Shown here: positions 26,725 to 36,435 of the stretch, piece after piece
Position numbering within the stretch: the stretch's first letter is position 1
How the letters are laid out: each line of letters begins with the position of its first letter
Assembly (NCBI RefSeq): GCF_002754935.1
Contig: NZ_CP018092.1
Span: 682,001 to 746,000 of the forward strand
DNA from: Thermostichus lividus PCC 6715
GTDB taxonomy: Bacteria > Cyanobacteriota > Cyanobacteriia > Thermosynechococcales > Thermosynechococcaceae
Length of the DNA stretch: 64,000 bases
Direction: 5' to 3'
Position numbers and translations under genes: made by a program
Notes under the pieces: generated by a model
Told to the model about the DNA's origin: nothing
What the model saw: the letters and a program-made list of their open reading frames with translations, nothing else
The model's database searches: none

Positions 26725-29576
26725 TTAATCTAAGGTTGGTGGGGGTAGCAGGGGAGCTAAATATTGCCCCGTATAGGAGTGAGCCACAGCAGCAACCGCT
26801 TCGGGGGTTCCCACAGCAATGACCTCACCGCCGCGATCGCCCCCCTCAGGCCCTAGATCAATGATCCAGTCCGCACAGCGGATCACGTCAAGATTGTGCT
26901 CAATCACCAAAATGGAATTCCCTTTATCTACCAGCCGCTGCAGCACGTCAAGGAGTTTATGAACATCGTAAAAGGACAGCCCAGTTGTTGGCTCGTCAAT
27001 GAGGTAGAGGGTTTTACCGGTGGCGCGGCGCGAGAGTTCCGCTGCCAGTTTCACCCGCTGTGCCTCACCGCCAGAAAGAGTAGGGGCGGTTTGACCCAAC
27101 TTCACGTAGCCCAAGCCCACATCCACCAAGGTTTGCAATTTACTCACGGCTTTGGGAATATTCTCAAAAAAGGCTAGAGCCGTCTCCGCCGTCATATCCA
27201 GCACATCGGCAATGGAGCAGCCTTTGTACTTGACCTGTAGGGTATCGCGATTGTAGCGCGTCCCTTTGCAGACCTCGCACTGTACGTAAACATCCGGTAA
27301 AAAGTTCATTTCAATGACGTTGACCCCTTGGCCGCCACAGGCTTCGCAGCGCCCCCCTTGACGTTAAAGGAAAACTGCCCCGGTTTATAGCCCCGTGCCT
27401 TGGCCTCAACCGTTTGGCTAAACACCTCGCGGATAATATCAAACACCCCAATGTAGGTGGCAGGATTAGAACGCGGTGTGCGCCCAATGGGGGACTGATC
27501 AATCACAATCACTTTATCGATGGCGTTTAAGCCATGGATGCTCTCGACTCCTTGGGGCATGGGTACAGTCTGCCCCAAATGGTGTTGCAAGGCAGGATAG
27601 AGCACCTCGTGCATGAGGGTGGATTTCCCGGAACCGGAGACCCCCGTCAGGCATACCAACATTCCTAGGGGGATCTCCACTGTGATGTGCTTGAGGTTAT
27701 TGCGGCTGACGTTTTTTAGGATCAGGGATTGGCCGCTGCCCTGTCGCCGTTGAGGGGGAGTTTCAATGCGTTTGCGTCCCGCAAGGTAGGCACCCGTTAA
27801 GGAGTCAGGATGCTCAAGAATAGTCTCGATACTGCCTTGAGCCACCACTTGGCCACCGTGGATACCGGCGCCTGGGCCAATATCCACAATGTAATCCGCG
27901 GCTCGCATGGTTTCTTCATCGTGCTCCACCACAATGAGGGTATTGCCCAAGTCCCGCAGCCGCAGCAGGGTTTGCAGGAGGCGTTCATTATCCCGCTGAT
28001 GCAGACCAATACTGGGTTCATCGAGGACGTAGAGCACACCCGTTAAGCCGGAGCCAATTTGAGTTGCCAACCGAATGCGTTGGGCTTCGCCGCCGGAGAG
28101 GGTGGCAGCACTGCGATCTAGGGTGAGGTAATCTAGCCCCACATCCATCAAGAACTGTAGGCGAGCCGTAATTTCCCGCAGGGCTAGGTCGGCAATTTGC
28201 CGTTGGCGAGCCGTTAATTCAAGGGACTGAATCCGCGCTAAACACTCACGAATCGATACACTGGTGAGGGAGGTTAGGCGATACTGGCCAAGGCGCACCG
28301 CCAAGGCAGCCGGCTTGAGGCGCTGTCCCCCACAGGCAGCACAGACTTGGTTGACCAGATACTGCTCTAGTTTTTGCTTGTAGGCTTCGGAGGTACTTTC
28401 GCGGTAGTGCCGCTCTAGGATAGGGATCACCCCTTGGAACTGGCGGTAGTAGTCGCGAGGGCGGTAGCGGGAGTCGGCAGGTACTAAAATTGGCACATCG
28501 GTGCCGTAGAGAATAATCTCACGCTGTAACTCCGTGAGTTTGTGCCATGGGGTGTTGATGTCAAAGCCAAAGGCATCGGCAATGCCGCACAGAATGGCAA
28601 AGTAATAGTTGTGGTCTTTGTCTGCCCACGGGGCGATCGCTGCGTAAACGGGTAAATCGGGGTTTGGCACAATGAGTTCAGGGCTGAATTTGCGCAGATA
28701 GCCTAAGCCATGACACTCAGGACACGCGCCGTAGGGGGAGTTAAAGGAAAACAGCCGGGGGGATAGCTCATCCATCACTGCCCCATGCTCAGGGCAGGCA
28801 AAATTCTCAGAAAACATCAGGGACGCTGCTTGAGCCTCGCTAGGGGATGGCGGCACCACACTCACCATTGCGGTACCATTGGCGTGCTTTAGGGCAATTC
28901 GCAACGCATCCGCGAGGCGCTCTTCAATCCCCGGCTTGCACACGAGCCGATCCACCACAATGTCAATGGTGTGGTTGTGGTTTTTATCTAGCTCGATGGC
29001 ATCACTGAGGTCGCGCACCTCACCGTCAATGCGGACACGCACAAACCCTTCGCTGGCTAGGCTAGAGAGCAGCTTTTTGTGGGTGCCTTTTTTACCCTTG
29101 ACAATGGGGGCAAGCACCTGAAAGCGGGTTTGTGGGGCAAGCTGCATCACATGATCCACCATTTCATCCACCGTTTGCGGGCGAATGGGGCGATCGCAAT
29201 GGGGGCAGTGCGGCTCCCCAGCCCGGCCATAGAGCAGGCGCAAATAGTCGTAAATTTCGGTGACGGTGCCCACCGTTGAGCGGGGATTGTGGGAGGTGGA
29301 CTTTTGGTCGATGGAAATCGCTGGACTCAACCCCTCAATAGCATCCACGTCCGGTTTGTCCAGTTGCCCTAAAAACTGACGGGCGTAGGCACTCAAAGAT
29401 TCAACGTAGCGGCGCTGTCCTTCAGCAAAAATTGTGTCAAAGGCTAAGGAGGATTTACCAGAGCCAGAAACGCCAGTAATCACAATCAGGCGATCGCGGG
29501 GGAGGTCAAGATCAATGTTTTTCAGGTTGTGCTGCCGCGCGCCACGGATGCGAATGTGGCCGGTAGCGTGCCCCAT
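26725..29576 (-). CDS. uvrA: UvrABC excinuclease subunit A (frameshifted)
   Basis: Damage-recognition ATPase of nucleotide-excision repair. First ATPase: Walker [15 protein letters not shown] at about residue 34, zinc finger CPHC region, signature [12 protein letters not shown]. The second ATPase Walker A is [13 protein letters not shown], and its signature [12 protein letters not shown] lies in the downstream fragment. The frame breaks at [12 protein letters not shown], read here as [12 protein letters not shown] then a stop at 27306. One more C in the six-C run 27352-27357 restores a single 950-residue protein. Only the third zinc-finger region is affected; both flanking halves are otherwise perfect. 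Confidence 0.92.
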
Positions 29577-29828
29577 GGGATGCCTCGAAAGTTAAAAAAA
29601 CGTTACATCAGGCGTATTATAGCAACCCCATTGCCGGCCAATGGTCGCAACAAGCTTTTACTATTTGTGAATAAAATTGGAAGCATTTACCAAAACTTAA
29701 AAATTCTTCCCAATCTGGCATTATGCTGTATAGAACTCCTCTTCCTGTGGGATCAATCCAGTAATGATCTCAGCGTTGAGCGATCGCCCTGCGGCTGATT
29801 TGCCCTTGCTCTGCCGATTGAAGCTTGA

Positions 29829-30710
29829 ATGAACCGTAGTCCTATGTTGCAATTAGACCCGATTTCCAAAGTTGCTCCCCCAAGTGCAGGCCGTAAAGGT
29901 TTGGTGATGGCGATCGGTGGTGCGGAGGATAAAGTCCGAGGGCGGCAGATTCTAACCACATTTTGTCAACGCTCCGGCGGGCTGGATGCCGTGATTGGCG
30001 TTATTCCCTCGGCCTCCCGGGAACCCGATGCCATGGGGCGGCTGTACCACGATATTTTCCGGGAAATCGGCGTGCGCGATGTAGAAATCCTCCTAGTGGG
30101 CGATCGCGCCGATGCTGAAAACGAAGACCTCTTAGCCCGCATGAGCCGCTGTAGTGGCATTTTTATGTCGGGGGGCGATCAGCTGCGGCTGTCGGCTCTC
30201 TTGGACGAGACCCCGTTGGTCTATCAACTGCGGCATCAAGTATGGGAGGGCAAATCAGTGCTTGGTGGCACCAGTGCCGGCGCAGCAGTCATGGGGGAAT
30301 GCATGATTGCCAGCGGCGGCAGCAACGAAGCACCCAATCGATCCCTAGTAGATTTAGCAACCGGCCTTGGCTTTCTCCCCGATGTACTGGTAGATCAGCA
30401 CTTCCACAACCGCAATCGCCTTGCGCGGCTCATTAGTGCGATTTCCGCCCATCCCGATAAACTGGGCGTTGGCGTGGATGAAGATACCTGTGCCATGTTT
30501 GAAGCGGATGGCACACTGCGCGTCCTTGGCCGTGGCTCGGTGACGATTGTTGATCCGCGGGATGTCAGCTACACGAACTATGCCCACGTCGATGTGACAG
30601 AGCCGCTGAGTATCTATAACCTGCGTCTGCACATCCTCAGCGATGGCGACTGCTACAACCTACATACCCACCAAGTCCAACACAAGTGTGTGCTGCCACC
30701 CCTAAATTAG
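29829..30710 (+). CDS. cphB: cyanophycinase
   Basis: Serine-type exopeptidase (S51 family) that cleaves cyanophycin to beta-Asp-Arg dipeptides. Nucleophile motif GGTSAGAAVMG at about residue 150 and the histidine in DQHFHNRNRL at about 195 are intact. 293 residues, or 288 from a second ATG at 29844. It precedes cphA by 93 bases on the same strand, the usual cphB-cphA order, so breakdown and synthesis of the nitrogen store are encoded together. Confidence 0.95.
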   Translation: MNRSPMLQLDPISKVAPPSAGRKGLVMAIGGAEDKVRGRQILTTFCQRSGGLDAVIGVIPSASREPDAMGRLYHDIFREIGVRDVEILLVGDRADAENEDLLARMSRCSGIFMSGGDQLRLSALLDETPLVYQLRHQVWEGKSVLGGTSAGAAVMGECMIASGGSNEAPNRSLVDLATGLGFLPDVLVDQHFHNRNRLARLISAISAHPDKLGVGVDEDTCAMFEADGTLRVLGRGSVTIVDPRDVSYTNYAHVDVTEPLSIYNLRLHILSDGDCYNLHTHQVQHKCVLPPLN

Positions 30711-30803
30711 GATTTTTCAGAAAATTGTTGCCTGCAATACAGTTTAATGCGTCATCGACCTCAAGACTAAAAGTGGTACAGTCTCCTTAAAACCACCCTA
30801 CTT

Positions 30804-33500
30804 ATGAAAATTCTCAAACTACAAACGCTGCGAGGGCCAAACTATTGGAGCATTCGTCGCCATAAGCTCATTGTGATGCGTTTGGATTTAGAAGAGGTGG
30901 CCAATACACCCTCCAACCAAATTCCGGGGTTTGTGGATGGGTTGGTGCGGGTGTTACCAAGTCTCTACAATCACTTTTGTTCCCTTGGCCACGAAGGTGG
31001 TTTTTTGACACGGTTGCGGGAAGGCACCTACCTTGGCCATGTGGTCGAGCATGTTGCCCTTGAGCTTCAGGAACTGGCGGGGATGCCCGTTGGCTTTGGC
31101 CGTACCCGGGAAACCGCAACTGCAGGAATTTATCAAGTTGTCTTTGAATATCAAAACGAAGAAGCCGGACGCTATGCAGGTCGGGCAGCGGTGCGCCTGT
31201 GTCAGAGCATTATTGACACAGGTACCTACCCCCAGCGGGAACTGGATCAAGACTTAGCAGATTTACGGGACTTCAAGGCCAGTGCCTCCCTAGGCCCAAG
31301 TACCGAGGCCATTGTCCGTGAAGCCGAGGCACGTAATATTCCATGGTTTGAACTCAGTAGCCGCTCTCTGATTCAATTGGGCTATGGTGCCAAAAGCCAC
31401 CGGATGCAGGCTACCCTGAGCGATCGCAGCAGTATTCTGGCCGTTGAACTCGCCGGGGACAAAGAAGGGGCAAAGCGTCTCCTGCGGGATGCGGGAATCC
31501 CCGTTCCCAAGGGTACCGTTGTCCGTTATGTTGAAGACCTACCCGAGGCGATCGCCGACATTGGTGGCTACCCCATTGTCATGAAACCCCTTGATGGCAA
31601 TCATGGTCGCGGCATCACCATCGACATCAACTCTGCTGCTCAGGCCGAACAAGCCTTTGAAATTGCCAGTAGTGTTTCTAAATCCGTCATTGTTGAGCGC
31701 TACCATCCGGGGCGCGACTTCCGGGTGCTGGTCGTCAACGGCAAAGTCGTAGCCGTGGCGGAGCGCGTGCCTGCCCACGTCATTGGCGATGGTCGCTCCA
31801 CCATTGAAGAACTCATTGAGCGCACCAATAGCGATCCACAGCGGGGGGATGGTCACGATAATATCCTCACCCGCATTGAAATCAATCACGATACTTGGAG
31901 CCTCCTCGAAAAACAGGGGTATAGCTTAAATACAGTGCTGCCAGCTGGGGAGGTGTGCTATTTACGCGCGACCGCCAATCTGAGTACCGGCGGAATTGCC
32001 GTGGATCGCACCGATGAAATTCACCCCCAAAATGTTTGGATTTGCCAGCGTGCCGCTCGGATTATTGGTTTAGATATTGCTGGGATTGATGTGGTCACGC
32101 CCGATATTTCCCGCCCGCTGCCAGAGGTGGGTGGTGTCATTGTTGAAGTGAATGCCGCTCCTGGGTTTCGGATGCACACTAACCCCAGCCAAGGGATTGC
32201 CCGCAACGTGGCGGAGCCGGTATTGAATATGCTCTTTCCGCCGGGAACCTCCTGCCGCATTCCCATCTTTGCCATTACCGGCACCAACGGCAAAACCACC
32301 ACCACCCGTCTAATTGCCCACATTTGCAAGCAAACCGGCCAGACTGTTGGCTACACCACCACCGATGGCATCTACATTGGCGATTACTTAGTGGAAAAGG
32401 GAGATACCACCGGTCCCCAAAGCGCACAGCTCATTCTCCAAGATCCAACCGTGGAGGTGGCTGTCCTGGAAACAGCGCGGGGCGGCATTTTACGCTCTGG
32501 GCTGGGGTTTGACCACTGCGATGTTGGCGTGGTGCTCAATGTTCAGGCGGATCACCTTGGCATTGGCGACATTGATACGGTGGAGCAGTTGGCAGACTTA
32601 AAAGCAGTAGTGGTGGAGTCGGCGTGGCCCAATGGCTATGCGGTTCTCAATGCCGATGATCCCCTGGTGGCTGGTATGGCACGCCAAGTCAAAGCTCAGG
32701 TGGCCTATTTTTCCATGGAACCCCATAACCCCGTGATTAAACAGCACATTCAGCAGGGGGGGTTAGCCGCAGTCTATGAAAATGGCTATCTTTCGATTTT
32801 GAAAGGGGATTGGACCCTACGCATTGAACAGGCGGAAAATGTGCCCATTACCCTCGGTGGTCGGGCAAACTTTATGATTGCCAATGCCCTTGCCGCCAGT
32901 TTAGCGGCATTTGCCCAAGGGATTAGTATCGAGCATATTCGCGCGGCCTTGACCACCTTCCGCACTTCTGTGGAGCAAACCCCCGGACGGATGAACCTTT
33001 TTGACCTAGGGGCGTTTAGCGTTTTGGTGGACTATGCCCATAACCCTGCGGGGTACGAAGCGGTGGGCGAGTTTGTGCAAAAGTGGCCGGGTCAACGGAT
33101 TGGCGTGGTGGGTGGCCCCGGCGATCGCCGCGATCAAGACCTCGAGCAACTGGGGGAATTATCCGCCAAAATCTTTGACTGGATCATTATCAAAGAAGAC
33201 GATGACACCCGCGGTCGGCCTCGTGGAGATGCAGCAAACTGGATTGAGCGCGGTCTGCACCACCACAGTGTTCGCCGCCAGTACGAGATCATTCACGATG
33301 AAGTTGCTGCGATTCAATTTGCCCTCGATCGCGCCCCCCAAGGGGCATTAGTGGTCATTTTACCGGCGGATGTGACCCGTACCATTCAGTTAATTCACCA
33401 GCACCATCAGCGGCTGAAAGAGACGACCACTAATGGCTTCCATCCTCCAGCAGAGGTGCCCGTTAAGTCCCCTACGGATCTCAATCCTTCCAGCCTTTGA
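30804..33500 (+). CDS. cphA: cyanophycin synthetase
   Basis: Makes multi-L-arginyl-poly-L-aspartate without ribosomes. 898 residues, normal for CphA. Domain order: N-terminal domain (about 1-160), ATP-grasp domain (about 215-470, with GYPIVMKPLDGNHGRG) that adds aspartate, and a Mur-ligase-like domain (about 480-880, P-loop GTNGKTTTTRLI at about 494) that adds arginine. Further motifs: TARGGILRSGLGFD and VDYAHNPAGYEAV. Complete, with no indel. A tRNA gene follows 59 bases downstream. Confidence 0.97.
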   Translation: MKILKLQTLRGPNYWSIRRHKLIVMRLDLEEVANTPSNQIPGFVDGLVRVLPSLYNHFCSLGHEGGFLTRLREGTYLGHVVEHVALELQELAGMPVGFGRTRETATAGIYQVVFEYQNEEAGRYAGRAAVRLCQSIIDTGTYPQRELDQDLADLRDFKASASLGPSTEAIVREAEARNIPWFELSSRSLIQLGYGAKSHRMQATLSDRSSILAVELAGDKEGAKRLLRDAGIPVPKGTVVRYVEDLPEAIADIGGYPIVMKPLDGNHGRGITIDINSAAQAEQAFEIASSVSKSVIVERYHPGRDFRVLVVNGKVVAVAERVPAHVIGDGRSTIEELIERTNSDPQRGDGHDNILTRIEINHDTWSLLEKQGYSLNTVLPAGEVCYLRATANLSTGGIAVDRTDEIHPQNVWICQRAARIIGLDIAGIDVVTPDISRPLPEVGGVIVEVNAAPGFRMHTNPSQGIARNVAEPVLNMLFPPGTSCRIPIFAITGTNGKTTTTRLIAHICKQTGQTVGYTTTDGIYIGDYLVEKGDTTGPQSAQLILQDPTVEVAVLETARGGILRSGLGFDHCDVGVVLNVQADHLGIGDIDTVEQLADLKAVVVESAWPNGYAVLNADDPLVAGMARQVKAQVAYFSMEPHNPVIKQHIQQGGLAAVYENGYLSILKGDWTLRIEQAENVPITLGGRANFMIANALAASLAAFAQGISIEHIRAALTTFRTSVEQTPGRMNLFDLGAFSVLVDYAHNPAGYEAVGEFVQKWPGQRIGVVGGPGDRRDQDLEQLGELSAKIFDWIIIKEDDDTRGRPRGDAANWIERGLHHHSVRRQYEIIHDEVAAIQFALDRAPQGALVVILPADVTRTIQLIHQHHQRLKETTTNGFHPPAEVPVKSPTDLNPSSL

Positions 33501-33558
33501 GGAGGGGTTCCCCCCTAGGCTAGACAGCAGCCACCCCCCAGACTAAGCTGGGAAACAG

Positions 33559-33631
33559 CCAGGGTTGGCCGAGCGGATGAGGCAGCGAACTCATAATTCG
33601 CCATAGGCTGGTTCAACTCCAGCACCCTGGA
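33559..33631 (+). tRNA. tRNA with CAU anticodon, probably tRNA-Ile2 (or elongator Met)
   Basis: A full cloverleaf can be drawn by eye: acceptor CCAGGGT/ACCCTGG, D-arm GCC/GGC, anticodon stem GCGAA/TTCGC with loop CTCATAA, and T-stem GCTGG/CCAGC with loop TTCAACT. The anticodon is CAT. The D-arm resembles the plastid tRNA-Ile(CAU), whose C34 is changed to lysidine, but elongator tRNA-Met cannot be excluded by eye. CCA is not encoded. Confidence 0.88.
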
Positions 33632-33665
33632 TTTTCAAGGGATGACGGATGTCTCGTTGCCAGTC

Positions 33666-34448
33666 CTAGGCGATCGCCCATTGAGTTTCGTTATGCCCCC
33701 GGAGGAGCCGAATTTGGGCAATGGCAAAAATTGTAGGAATAATGCGACTATAGTTGGTGGCGATCGCCCGCCAGCCCAGATCCGCCACAAACCAAACCCA
33801 TAGCGCCGTTCCCACAAAGGCCAACATACTGCGGCCAAGGGCAAACTTCGCTGCTCCGGCAGCTACACTTTGGGTCACAAGGGGGGTCATGGGCAACTTC
33901 CGCCCTGCAAGCTGGAGGACACACTGGCGAACCACCTGCTGCACCACAAGAGTACGCATGACTGGCGTAAGCGCAATGGCGGCCCCCCCCTCAAGAATCA
34001 GCCGAACTGTTTCTAGAGAAATAGGATGGCCATGGCGTAGCTCGGGAAGCGACGCTTGAATTTGATCGGCGAGGACGTTGCGATCGCGAGTTGGCAGCTT
34101 TGCCCACATCCGCTGCAATAAGCCCAAGAAAATCTCAATTTCTAATTCAGAGACCGTCCAACTCGGAGAGAACTTAATGTTTAGGTAGCGACAAACCCGC
34201 ATCAACGTTTGACGATAGCTAATTTGCTGCGTCTTGCCCGTAAGCACTGTTAGCCCATCTGCTGCCAAGAAGCGGAAGCGGGCTTCAATGTGATCCAGCC
34301 ATGCCTGACGATCCTGCGCCTGTACTGCAATGGGGTCGGGAGTATTGAGGTAGTCAAGGGGGTTCAGCCGCCGTCGGAACAAAATTTCCGTTAGGTCTTG
34401 TAACTCCTCCTCAGTGGCTAATTCGAGCGCAGCCCTTAGTTCATCCAT
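33666..34448 (-). CDS. YaaW-like family protein
   Basis: 260-residue protein resembling E. coli YaaW, a family of unknown function. N-terminal helical part (ELATEEELQDLTEILFRRRLNP), a central segment YLNIKFSPSWTVSELEIEIFLGLLQRMW, and a C-terminal half with glycine- and alanine-rich hydrophobic helices (AAGAAKFALGRSMLAFVGTA) that may associate with membranes. Divergent from the ATPase gene downstream. Confidence 0.6.
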   Translation of the reverse strand: MDELRAALELATEEELQDLTEILFRRRLNPLDYLNTPDPIAVQAQDRQAWLDHIEARFRFLAADGLTVLTGKTQQISYRQTLMRVCRYLNIKFSPSWTVSELEIEIFLGLLQRMWAKLPTRDRNVLADQIQASLPELRHGHPISLETVRLILEGGAAIALTPVMRTLVVQQVVRQCVLQLAGRKLPMTPLVTQSVAAGAAKFALGRSMLAFVGTALWVWFVADLGWRAIATNYSRIIPTIFAIAQIRLLRGHNETQWAIA

Positions 34449-34650
34449 GGGGTCAGCTCCAGCAGCAGCACAGCATAAATTTCTTCATAATTATAGGTAC
34501 TTACCCCAAATTGTGGCACACTCCCCACCCTCTCACGAGCACCCGTATCAAGGATCAGAATTGCCACATCTAAAATCCCCACGGCAGAGCCTCCCCAAGA
34601 TTGAGCCACCATGGTAGGTTAACGGTTGAAGTGCCAAAGGATGCAGGACT

Positions 34651-36004
34651 ATGCAAACCAAAACCAAAGGTGAGTCGCTTGTCCGGTTACTGGATGTCGG
34701 TAAAGCCTACCGTCAGCCCAATGGCCAAGTTATTAGCATCATGGAAAACATTAACCTTGAGCTGCGCACCGGTGAAATTGTGGCACTGCTTGGCCCGTCT
34801 GGTTCCGGTAAGTCAACGCTGATGCGCATTATTACCGGACTCATTACACCCACCTCCGGTCAGGTCTTCTATCGCGAAGAACCAATGCAGGGTCTAAACC
34901 CTGGCGCCGCCATCGTGTTTCAGAGTTCTGCCCTCTATCCTTGGCTGACGGTACTTGAAAACGTGGAACTGGGGCTGAAAGCCTTGGGAGAAGGCCCGCG
35001 ATCGCGCCGCCGCAAAGCCCTGCGAATGATTGACATTATCGGCTTAGATGGGTTTTGAAAACGCCTACCCCAAAGAACTCTCTGGGGGAATGCGACAGCG
35101 GGTCGGCTTTGCCCGTGCCTTGGCAGTAGAGCCAGAATTGCTGTGCATGGACGAACCCTTCTCGGCCTTGGATGTACTAACCGCCGAAAACCTGCGCTTT
35201 GAACTGCTGGATCTGTGGCTAGAGCACAAAATTCCCACCCAGAGTATTCTCATTGTCACCCACAATATTGAAGAAGCCGTGATTCTAGCGGATCGTATTA
35301 TTGTTTTAGGCAGCAATCCAGGGCGGGTGCGGGCAGATTTTCCGATGACGTTGCCCCACTACCGCGATCGCAAACATCCCGGATTCCAAGCCATTGTGGA
35401 TCGCATCTACAAAATTCTCACCAACCCCCACCTAGACGAACTAGAGGCACTTGAACCCAAGCCCGTTGCCGCAACCCCTAGCCAAGAACCGCGCTATCCA
35501 CTGCTGCCCCACGTTCGTATTGGCTCGATTGCGGGTTTGCTAGAGCTACTAGAGAACCGCAAAGAAGACCTTTACCGCATTGCCCAGGAACTGCAACTAG
35601 AACTGGACGACATTCTGCCCATTGTTGAAGCAGCCCAGATGATGGAGTTGGTTGAACTGAAGGAAGGTGACATTGCCGTCACGCCGATTGGCCATGCCTT
35701 TATTCAAGGAGACATTGATCAGCGCAAACTCATTATCCGCCAGCAATTGCTCAAGTCCATTCGTTTAGTACAGCAGATTCACAACTTCCTGACCGCTAAG
35801 CAAAACCACCGCATTCCCGAAAGTTTGGTGCTAGATATTCTGGAGCGCCACTTCACCCCCCAAGAAGCCGATCGCCAACTCAACACTGCCATTGACTGGG
35901 GACGCTATGCGGAACTGTTTAGTTACGATGAACCGGCCAAGGAAATCTTCCTTGAAACTAACGACCAAGACGAGTCATTCCCCCTACAGACCACTGCTGT
36001 TTGA
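34651..36004 (+). CDS. NitT/TauT-type ABC transporter ATPase with AAA-associated C-terminal domain (frameshifted)
   Basis: ATP-binding protein of the nitrate/sulfonate/bicarbonate class. Walker [12 protein letters not shown] at about residue 48, signature LSGGMRQRVGFARAL, Walker B LLCMDEPFSALD, and then a C-terminal AAA-associated domain (about 285-430). The frame breaks at GLDGFENAYP: observed GATGGGTTTTGA gives GLDGF and a stop, with the rest resuming one frame over at 35048. Removing one G from the GGG run near 35049-35051 gives one 450-residue protein. No permease or binding protein is adjacent, so its partners are unknown. Confidence 0.85.
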
Positions 36005-36023
36005 TGCTACGGCCATGGGTGCA

Positions 36024-36356
36024 TCAGCCGCCCTCGTACTGAGGGCGAATGCGGGTATTAAACTCCTCCTCATCTTTGAGAATGTGAAATACCTTATCCA
36101 TGCTGGTCAGTTCAAAGAGCATCATCATCTGCTTGGGAATACCACAGAGGTAAAGCTGCCCCCCTGCTGCTCGCAAGGTTTTCAGGGCAACCACAAGGGC
36201 ACCTAAGCCAGAGCTATCAACAAACGTAACATTGCTACAGTCAAGCAGGAGGACTTGAACCCCCGCCTGCGCCTGCTCACTCACAGCTTGTCGGAGTTCC
36301 TGCGCTTGAGAGCCACCCAAAATACCCGAGAGCTTGATAACATCAACAGTACTCAT
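36024..36356 (-). CDS. STAS-domain anti-sigma-factor antagonist
   Basis: 110-residue single-domain STAS protein. The phosphorylatable serine lies in VTFVDSSGLGALV at about residue 48, as in SpoIIAA-like antagonists. It would control a partner-switching anti-sigma kinase; no such kinase is adjacent. Convergent with the ATPase gene, 19 bases apart. Confidence 0.88.
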   Translation of the reverse strand: MSTVDVIKLSGILGGSQAQELRQAVSEQAQAGVQVLLLDCSNVTFVDSSGLGALVVALKTLRAAGGQLYLCGIPKQMMMLFELTSMDKVFHILKDEEEFNTRIRPQYEGG

Positions 36357-36435
36357 TGTAATTTTCCGTAGGAGACTAGGATTCTTCGCTAGTATAGTGG
36401 AGATTCCCGGTGATTTTGTAGTCTAGAAGGATTCC

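Noticed and set aside
33501-33535. Terminator after cphA
   Set aside because: AGGAGGGG/CCCCCCT can pair, but no T-run follows and the tRNA promoter would lie in the same place.
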